Positions 58,242 through 64,000 of a DNA stretch of 64,000 bases are shown one piece after another. The notes beneath the pieces were generated by a model. That model worked only from the letters and a program-made list of their open reading frames with translations, had not been told where the DNA came from and did not search any database. The translations under genes were made by a program, and so were the position numbers. The DNA comes from Bacillus sp. B1-b2 (GTDB taxonomy: Bacteria > Bacillota > Bacilli > Bacillales > Cytobacillaceae), in the NCBI RefSeq assembly GCF_009183415.1, contig NZ_WEHU01000011.1, positions 62,001-126,000 of the forward strand. The letters run 5' to 3'. Positions within the stretch are counted from its first letter, which is position 1. Every line of letters starts with the position of its first letter.

Positions 58242-61200
58242 ATGGTGAAAATAAATAACTATGAATTAATTCAAAATGAGAATGATTATACTTTAATTGT
58301 GTATCTTAATCCTTCCTATGAGGAATTTTCTGATGAGCTTGGGCGTTTACACAAGAATAGAACTAGCCTTCAGGAACAAATCAATAGTTTGATTCGTGAT
58401 AAATTTTCGCTTATTTCCATATCCACTGCCAAAGTTATGGTAGGTACAATGTTGGTGACAACCATCTATATAGGAGCTAATTATAACCAGGTTAGTGCAT
58501 CAACAATAGGGCAAATAGAGTCAGCATTTCTTTATGATGAATATAAGGTTCAATCTGGTGAGAGTCTTTCCACTATCGCGAAACGATTTTCAGTAACTGT
58601 ATCAGACATAAAAACGGTTAACGGACTAACTAAGGATACTATTTATGTAGGACAAGTTCTGAAACTACCTTTTTATACTTACACTGTTACTTCAGGTGAT
58701 AGCCATTCATTAATTGCAAAAAAGCTCCATACAACCAGTTCTGCCATTCGTACCTATAACCAACTTACTACCGATGTAATTAAGATCGGTCAAAAGCTAA
58801 AGATTCCCCAAGTGACTGATCTTGATAGAAATAATAGTACAACAAGTAACACAATATCTTCGCCCTCCTCTACATTAGTGGAAGAGAGTTATACTGTTGT
58901 TGCAGGAGATTCTCTATCTGTTATTGCAAAAAGGTTCCAAACAACGGTGGAGGAGGTACGAACTTTAAATAACCTTTCTACCGATATAATTAAAATTGGT
59001 CAGGTGTTAAAGATTCCACAAATTTCATCTGGGAATATTACTACAGAATTAACTCCACCAATAGATGAAATAAAGACACCACCAACAACATACAACAACC
59101 TAATTACATATAAGGTTGTCACTGGTGATAGCTTATCTTTGATTGCAAAAAAATACGATACAACCGTTGAGGATATTAAGATACAAAATAAATTGAGCTC
59201 TGATGTAATCTTTGTTGGACAATCTCTTAGTATTCCAACAAATCAAGAAATACAACCGTCACCATCTGAAACAAAGAATACTGAAGCAACTTCTTATATA
59301 GTAATATCGGGAGACTCCTTGTCCCTGATTGCAAAAAGATTTGGGATAACCGTTGAAGAATTAAAAACTATTAATAAACTAACGAGTAATATAATCTATG
59401 TTGGTCAAAAACTGACTATTCCGAGTGATGATTCTACTGATAATGTGCCCCCATCTGAACCAGTGGTTGATACGACGCAGCAAGTTTCAATCAATAATGT
59501 TCGAAACTATACTATTTTTGGTGTAACAGAACCGAATGTAGTCGTGGATATAACAGTTTCTGACAGATTGAATTCGTCCGTTAGTTCCACTGTAACTTCA
59601 ACAGAACTTGGAGAATTTCGTTCTAATTTTGATTTGAGCACATTAGAGAATGGTGAGTTATCCATAATTGTACGTGCAACAGATTCTTTTGGTAATGCTA
59701 GCAAAGAAAGACAATTTACTATTACAAAAGAAGCAAGTTTAGAACCGCCAGTGATGAATGTTACCCAGCAAATAAACAGTACAACAGCCTCAGAATTCCA
59801 AATAACTGGTACTGCACGTCAAAACTCAACAGTAGATATAGTAATCTCTGATGGTATCAATCCAAATGTTAAAGCATCAGCTATGACAGATGAGAATGGT
59901 ACTTTTACGACCATGGTAAATGTTAGTACCCTACAGGATTCGCCGTTAACCATCACGGCAATACAAACAAGTGCAAATGGGATTCAAAGTAAAGCTGCGA
60001 AGTTAACGACAATAAAGGATACTCAAGTTCCGGTTCCCATTATTTTAAATAATAGTAATGATATTAATGAAGCAAATCAAGCTGCATTTCTATTAACTGG
60101 ATTAGGAGAGCCTACTTTAAAGACTTTAATAGAAATATCAGATGGTACAGGAAAAACGCTTACTATGGAAGGAGAAGTAGATAGTAACGGGGATTTTAGA
60201 ATGCCTGTTGATGTATCTAGCCTACATGATGGAGATGTAGTAATTAAAATGGTGCAAATAGATACAGCAGGTAACAAAAGCCCTGTTACTGTTAAAACAT
60301 TAAAGAAAGATACGAAACCTCCAACTATTTTCACATTAAATGAACTGCCAGCTATATATGAGGAAAATATGTCCAACTATACAGTTAGTGGCATATCAGA
60401 ACCTTTTGTTGAGCTTGAAATGAGCGCATCAGATAATAATAGAAGTGTTTCCTATAGCTTAACAACAGATAAAAATGGAAACTTTGATATTCCTATCGAC
60501 TTTCGTACTTTTAATGATGGAAACATCATTCTATCATTTAGGGCTATGGATACTGCTGGGAATATAGGAGAACTGGATACGTTAAACCTTTTAAAGGACA
60601 CTAAAGCACCAACAGAGGTATCATTAGCATATCCTCCTTATGTAAATAGAGAGAATCAAAGTCAATTTTCTATTACAGGTACAAGTGAAGAGGAAGGTAC
60701 CAATGTTGAAGTGATACTCAGTGATGGTGATACCGACATTACAAAAACTGCAACTGTCTCAAATAATGGATTTAATTTGAACTTTGATTTATCCATTTTG
60801 AAAGATGGTCAACTATCCATGACCATTTCCCAAACAGACAAAGTTGGAAATAAGGGAAATCCCACTGTTTATACAATTGTTAAAGATAGTATAATTGAAA
60901 ACCTGGATATTTCGAAGAGTGGTTTTCATTTAGGCGGTATAGAAAACGTTTATACAATTATAGGTATGGCTGAACCGTATGCCAAGATAAGTGGACATCT
61001 TCTGAATTCGGAAGGAACGAAGTTAAGCAATGCAACTACAACAGCCGATAAGAATGGTTATTATTCACTTGCCATTCACCTAAATGGGGTGGATATTCAA
61101 GATATTCGTTCTGGCTTTCTTACACAAACAGATAGTGTAGGTAATAGCAGTGAAGGAGAAGCATTCAACCTATTTGAGTATAGTGTTTTGGAAGGAGATA

Positions 61201-62855
61201 CCTTGGAAATTATTGCGAAGCGCTATAATACAACTATTGAAGTATTACGAAAACTAAATGATTTAGAAACTGACAAGGTCGAACGGAATCAAAAAATACT
61301 CTTACCAGTGACAGCGAGTGAGGTAATGAACCTTGGTTATTTATACTCAGGGAATACTAGTCAATATGTTGACATTGTAAATCAGACTTCTAGCGCTATT
61401 AATACGGTATCCCCTAGCTATTTTGATATTAATACAGATGGAACATTAAAGCTTTCGAATAGTGTTGATACAGCATTTATTAATGAAATGCATCGTCAAG
61501 GAATTCGAGTAGTTCCATTTTTAAGTAACCATTGGGACCGCAACCTAGGTAGGATGATGCTAGAAAATAGAGAACTGGCAGCACAGCAAATTGCCGATGC
61601 TATAGAAAAATTTAATTTAGACGGTGTGAATGTAGATATTGAGAATGTAACCGATCTCGATCGAGATAATTATACAGAATTTGTTAAACTTTTACGTGAA
61701 AAGATACCTTTATCAAAAGAAGTTTCGGTGGCAGTTGCAGCAAATCCAAATGACTGGACAACTGGTTGGCATGGTTCATATGACTATACTAATTTGGCAA
61801 AGTACGCTGATTACTTAATGATTATGAGCTATGATGAAAGTTACCCAGGTGGGATGTCAGGTCCTGTAGCTAGTGCACCTTGGGTAGAAGATTCTATTCA
61901 ATATGCTTTAAATAAGCAGGTGAGTGCTGAAAAAATTGTGATTGGAGTTGCTCACTATGGACGATATTGGATAGAAGGGATATCTTATGGAGGGTATGGA
62001 ATCACTAATACACAGGTAGACGATCTAGTGAAGAAATATAATGGTACTGTTGTATTAGATGAAGCTAGTAAATCGCCTAAAGCTGTCATTACGATCAAAG
62101 AAGGCGACCCGATTTCAATAATCGGAGGGAGTGTATGGACACCTGGTACTTATATAATTTGGTATGAAAACGAAGAATCTATTAAGCAAAAGTTAGCATT
62201 TGTGAACAAGTACAATCTTCGGGGTATTGGCAATTGGAGTATCACACAGGAGCGAGTAGAGGTTTGGAATAGTTACGCTAGTGTTCTTCCATTGACGGTT
62301 CCTGTTACATCGACAGTTGATAAAGGTTCACCTGCAACTGTTCCTTCATACAAAACGTATGTTGTAAAAGCAGGAGATAATTTATGGCTGATTTCAAATC
62401 GGAACAATACTACTGTAAGTCAAATAAAAGAGCTGAACCAACTAACATCTGATAACATTTATATAGGACAGACATTAAAATTGCCTATAACAACAACTTC
62501 ATCAGAAACTGCTTCAACAGTACTTGAAACGGAATTACTTATATATCAAGTAGCTAGTGGTGATTCTTTGTCCGTCATTGCTGCACGAAATAATACTACT
62601 GTTAGTAAAATAAGAGAGTTAAATGGTCTTACTTCTGATGTAATATATGTTGGACAAACATTGAAGCTGCCAACGAATACAAAGGACTCTGTTGTCGTTA
62701 ACTCCCAGCCAGAAACCTATATAGTTGTGAATGGAGATTCTTTATCAGTCATTGCAAAACGTTATAATACCACTGTAGCTAAGATAAAAGAAGAAAACAA
62801 TTTAGATGAGGATATCGTTTATATTGGACAGAAGTTATTAATTACCACACTTTAA
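58242..62855 (+). CDS. Large cell-wall protein: LysM, Ig-like and GH18 domains
   Basis: The 1,537-residue product has a 60-residue charged N-terminal segment, one membrane span (about residues 65-85), five LysM repeats (about 98-410), six Ig-like repeats of about 95 residues (about 411-983), a sixth LysM, a GH18 domain (about 1025-1355) and three C-terminal LysM repeats. The GH18 motif is DGVNVDIE at 1127-1134, with the general acid Glu1134. The second Asp of DxxDxDxE is Asn, as in the spore-cortex YaaH/SleL type, whose members are N-acetylglucosaminidases. It probably binds and cleaves peptidoglycan or spore cortex. ATG 58242 and GTG 58245 are alternative starts behind GAGGTG. Confidence 0.9.
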   Translation: MVKINNYELIQNENDYTLIVYLNPSYEEFSDELGRLHKNRTSLQEQINSLIRDKFSLISISTAKVMVGTMLVTTIYIGANYNQVSASTIGQIESAFLYDEYKVQSGESLSTIAKRFSVTVSDIKTVNGLTKDTIYVGQVLKLPFYTYTVTSGDSHSLIAKKLHTTSSAIRTYNQLTTDVIKIGQKLKIPQVTDLDRNNSTTSNTISSPSSTLVEESYTVVAGDSLSVIAKRFQTTVEEVRTLNNLSTDIIKIGQVLKIPQISSGNITTELTPPIDEIKTPPTTYNNLITYKVVTGDSLSLIAKKYDTTVEDIKIQNKLSSDVIFVGQSLSIPTNQEIQPSPSETKNTEATSYIVISGDSLSLIAKRFGITVEELKTINKLTSNIIYVGQKLTIPSDDSTDNVPPSEPVVDTTQQVSINNVRNYTIFGVTEPNVVVDITVSDRLNSSVSSTVTSTELGEFRSNFDLSTLENGELSIIVRATDSFGNASKERQFTITKEASLEPPVMNVTQQINSTTASEFQITGTARQNSTVDIVISDGINPNVKASAMTDENGTFTTMVNVSTLQDSPLTITAIQTSANGIQSKAAKLTTIKDTQVPVPIILNNSNDINEANQAAFLLTGLGEPTLKTLIEISDGTGKTLTMEGEVDSNGDFRMPVDVSSLHDGDVVIKMVQIDTAGNKSPVTVKTLKKDTKPPTIFTLNELPAIYEENMSNYTVSGISEPFVELEMSASDNNRSVSYSLTTDKNGNFDIPIDFRTFNDGNIILSFRAMDTAGNIGELDTLNLLKDTKAPTEVSLAYPPYVNRENQSQFSITGTSEEEGTNVEVILSDGDTDITKTATVSNNGFNLNFDLSILKDGQLSMTISQTDKVGNKGNPTVYTIVKDSIIENLDISKSGFHLGGIENVYTIIGMAEPYAKISGHLLNSEGTKLSNATTTADKNGYYSLAIHLNGVDIQDIRSGFLTQTDSVGNSSEGEAFNLFEYSVLEGDTLEIIAKRYNTTIEVLRKLNDLETDKVERNQKILLPVTASEVMNLGYLYSGNTSQYVDIVNQTSSAINTVSPSYFDINTDGTLKLSNSVDTAFINEMHRQGIRVVPFLSNHWDRNLGRMMLENRELAAQQIADAIEKFNLDGVNVDIENVTDLDRDNYTEFVKLLREKIPLSKEVSVAVAANPNDWTTGWHGSYDYTNLAKYADYLMIMSYDESYPGGMSGPVASAPWVEDSIQYALNKQVSAEKIVIGVAHYGRYWIEGISYGGYGITNTQVDDLVKKYNGTVVLDEASKSPKAVITIKEGDPISIIGGSVWTPGTYIIWYENEESIKQKLAFVNKYNLRGIGNWSITQERVEVWNSYASVLPLTVPVTSTVDKGSPATVPSYKTYVVKAGDNLWLISNRNNTTVSQIKELNQLTSDNIYIGQTLKLPITTTSSETASTVLETELLIYQVASGDSLSVIAARNNTTVSKIRELNGLTSDVIYVGQTLKLPTNTKDSVVVNSQPETYIVVNGDSLSVIAKRYNTTVAKIKEENNLDEDIVYIGQKLLITTL

Positions 62856-62925
62856 TTAATTAAGCACCTCGACTAAGGAGTTGGAAGAATTTCATTTTAA
62901 TAACTTTCAGTTCCTTTAAATAATG

Positions 62926-62967
62926 AAAAAGCCTCGAATCCTTTTTGCTAAGGGTTAGAGGCTTTTT
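62926..62967 (+). terminator. Rho-independent terminator after the LysM/GH18 gene
   Basis: AAAAAGCCTC pairs with GAGGCTTTTT around an 22-base loop that contains its own AAGGGTT/AATCCTTT complementarity. Confidence 0.85.
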
Positions 62968-63019
62968 AGAGCTGTGTTTAAAGAGCACTTTCATTAACGA
63001 GAGTAGAACTCTCTGAAAT

Positions 63020-63105
63020 TGGGCAAGCATTCTTATAATGAAGGTAGAAACGGTGCAGCATTCCTGTAATAAATGAAGAGAACCTTTCTTGTGTCACAAA
63101 TACGG
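63020..63105 (+). repeat. Short interspersed repeat R4 with a partial copy
   Basis: GTGCAGCATTCCTGTAATAA, ATGAAGAGAACC and TTTCTTGTGTCACAAATACG form R4 (63053-63105). A shorter piece, GGGCAAGCATTCTTATAATG (63021-63040), lies just before it. The repeats fill most of the 62968-63235 gap; nothing else is recognised there. Confidence 0.6.
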
Positions 63106-63235
63106 TTAGTGAAAGATGAAAGAAAAGATGCAGTTTAATTGAAGAAGGTTTTCTAGTTTTAAAAAGAGAATATTAACATTAGGGATAGTAAAGCTTTTTA
63201 TTGCTAGAAAGATAAGTGAGAGCGAGTGATGATAA

Positions 63236-63859
63236 GTGTTGGACGTTTTAAGGATATTTGTTGCGTTAGTTTTGGGTTACCTTTTAGGAAGCCTTAATAC
63301 TGCAGTGATTGTAGGGAAAATATATGGCAAGGAAATAAGAAGTCATGGAAGTAAAAATGCCGGGCTTACTAATACTTTAAGAGTATTAGGTAAATCTGCT
63401 GCTGCGTTTGTCCTTGTGGGTGATATATTAAAGGGCATTATTGCATGTTTAATAGGCTTATACTTAAATGTTTCCTTTTTTTCGGGGGATGCTAGTGATT
63501 GCTTAAGCCTTCTAGCGACAGGAGCTGGAGCAGTGATAGGGCATAACTGGCCGATATATTTTAGGTTTAAAGGAGGTAAGGGCGCACTTACAGCAGTGGC
63601 TGTATTATTTATGGCTGACTGGATTTTGGCAATTCTATGTATTGGATTTTTTGTGATATTAGTCGCTGTAACTCGTTATGTTTCTTTAGGATCAATAGGT
63701 GCTACAATACTTGTTGCTGCTATTTCATTTATCCCATTTTGGGGTCATACTTTTTACTTTAATATATTTGTTTGTTTAATGTCGGTTATGGTAATTTTTA
63801 GACATATGAAAAATATTCAAAGACTACTTTCAGGGTCAGAAAGTAAACTCTCTTTTTGA
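63236..63859 (+). CDS. PlsY-like glycerol-3-phosphate acyltransferase
   Basis: PlsY enzymes transfer acyl groups from acyl-phosphate to glycerol 3-phosphate at the membrane. The 207-residue product has about five membrane spans and the three PlsY motifs: GSLNTAVIVGK, SHGSKNAGLTNTLRVLG and GHNWPIYFRFKGGKG. Motif 2 reads GSKNAGLTN instead of the usual GSGNxGATN, so this is likely a paralogue of the housekeeping PlsY. Start GTG 63236 has only a weak ribosome site; TTG 63239 is possible. It is alone in its unit. Confidence 0.88.
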   Translation: MLDVLRIFVALVLGYLLGSLNTAVIVGKIYGKEIRSHGSKNAGLTNTLRVLGKSAAAFVLVGDILKGIIACLIGLYLNVSFFSGDASDCLSLLATGAGAVIGHNWPIYFRFKGGKGALTAVAVLFMADWILAILCIGFFVILVAVTRYVSLGSIGATILVAAISFIPFWGHTFYFNIFVCLMSVMVIFRHMKNIQRLLSGSESKLSF

Positions 63860-63895
63860 ATAATTTTTACGGAAATTGTTCCAACAATGAAATTA

Positions 63896-63928
63896 ATAGT
63901 TGAAGATCTTTTCTTTTCAACTATAGGT
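63896..63928 (+). terminator. Hairpin after the PlsY-like gene
   Basis: ATAGTTGAA pairs with TTCAACTAT around a GATCTTTTCTT loop. There is no T-run afterwards, so termination is uncertain. The final bases of the window (63985-64000, AACGAACGGGCACAT) look like the head of another short interspersed repeat. Confidence 0.4.
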
Positions 63929-64000
63929 AGCATTATACCTGTATTATTATTGAAAAAAATACGGGAGTAGAAAAGAAATACACATAACGAACGGGCACAT

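Noticed and set aside
52193-63105. CRISPR array or integron attC sites among the short repeats
   Set aside because: The copies are far apart, diverged and irregularly spaced. There are no spacers, no cas genes and no integrase, so neither label fits.

Overview
The window is a low-GC segment from a spore-forming member of the Bacillaceae. The gene order from rpsB to spoIIIE is the one known around 140-150 degrees of the Bacillus subtilis chromosome. Sporulation genes (dpaA, dpaB, spoIIIE) and RNase J, RnpM/YlxQ and DapG point the same way. I cannot name the species from sequence alone.

Bases 1-29,100 are a core block, all on the plus strand: rpsB (3' part), tsf, pyrH, frr, uppS, cdsA, dxr, rseP, proS, polC, rimP, nusA, rnpM (ylxR), ylxQ, infB, ylxP, rbfA, truB, ribF, rpsO, pnp, ylxY and the M16 peptidase gene mlpA. 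These cover translation, RNA decay, nucleotide supply, isoprenoid and phospholipid synthesis, and replication. The outstanding feature is in polC. The essential replicative polymerase gene is split by a 2,670-base group II intron (12193-14862). The intron carries its own reverse transcriptase/maturase/HNH gene and sits one base into the codon that follows the catalytic Asp-Ile-Asp-Leu motif. Joining the two exons restores an uninterrupted 1,439-residue PolC.

Bases 29,100-41,350 hold dpaA-dpaB (dipicolinate synthesis), asd-dapG-dapA (diaminopimelate branch, which feeds both dipicolinate and peptidoglycan), a ribonuclease J gene, tepA, a ylzJ-like gene and spoIIIE. Two intergenic gaps here carry copies of a roughly 200-base dispersed repeat. 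The asd-dapG gap carries strong RNA-like hairpins. Bases 41,595-47,269 are a GntR regulator followed by a nucleoside ABC importer: lipoprotein, double ATPase and two permeases.

From 47,300 to the end the window is accessory: a chemoreceptor gene with a sigma-D-like promoter, a divergent VOC/WYL-regulator pair around a palindrome, a grpB gene broken by one stop codon, a divergent kinase-like gene, two Nudix hydrolases, two small membrane proteins, a polysaccharide deacetylase, a 1,537-residue LysM/Ig-like/GH18 cell-wall protein and a PlsY-like acyltransferase. Most of these are single-gene units. Between them lies a family of short (about 45-base), same-orientation repeats, and there are further hairpins and decayed coding sequence.
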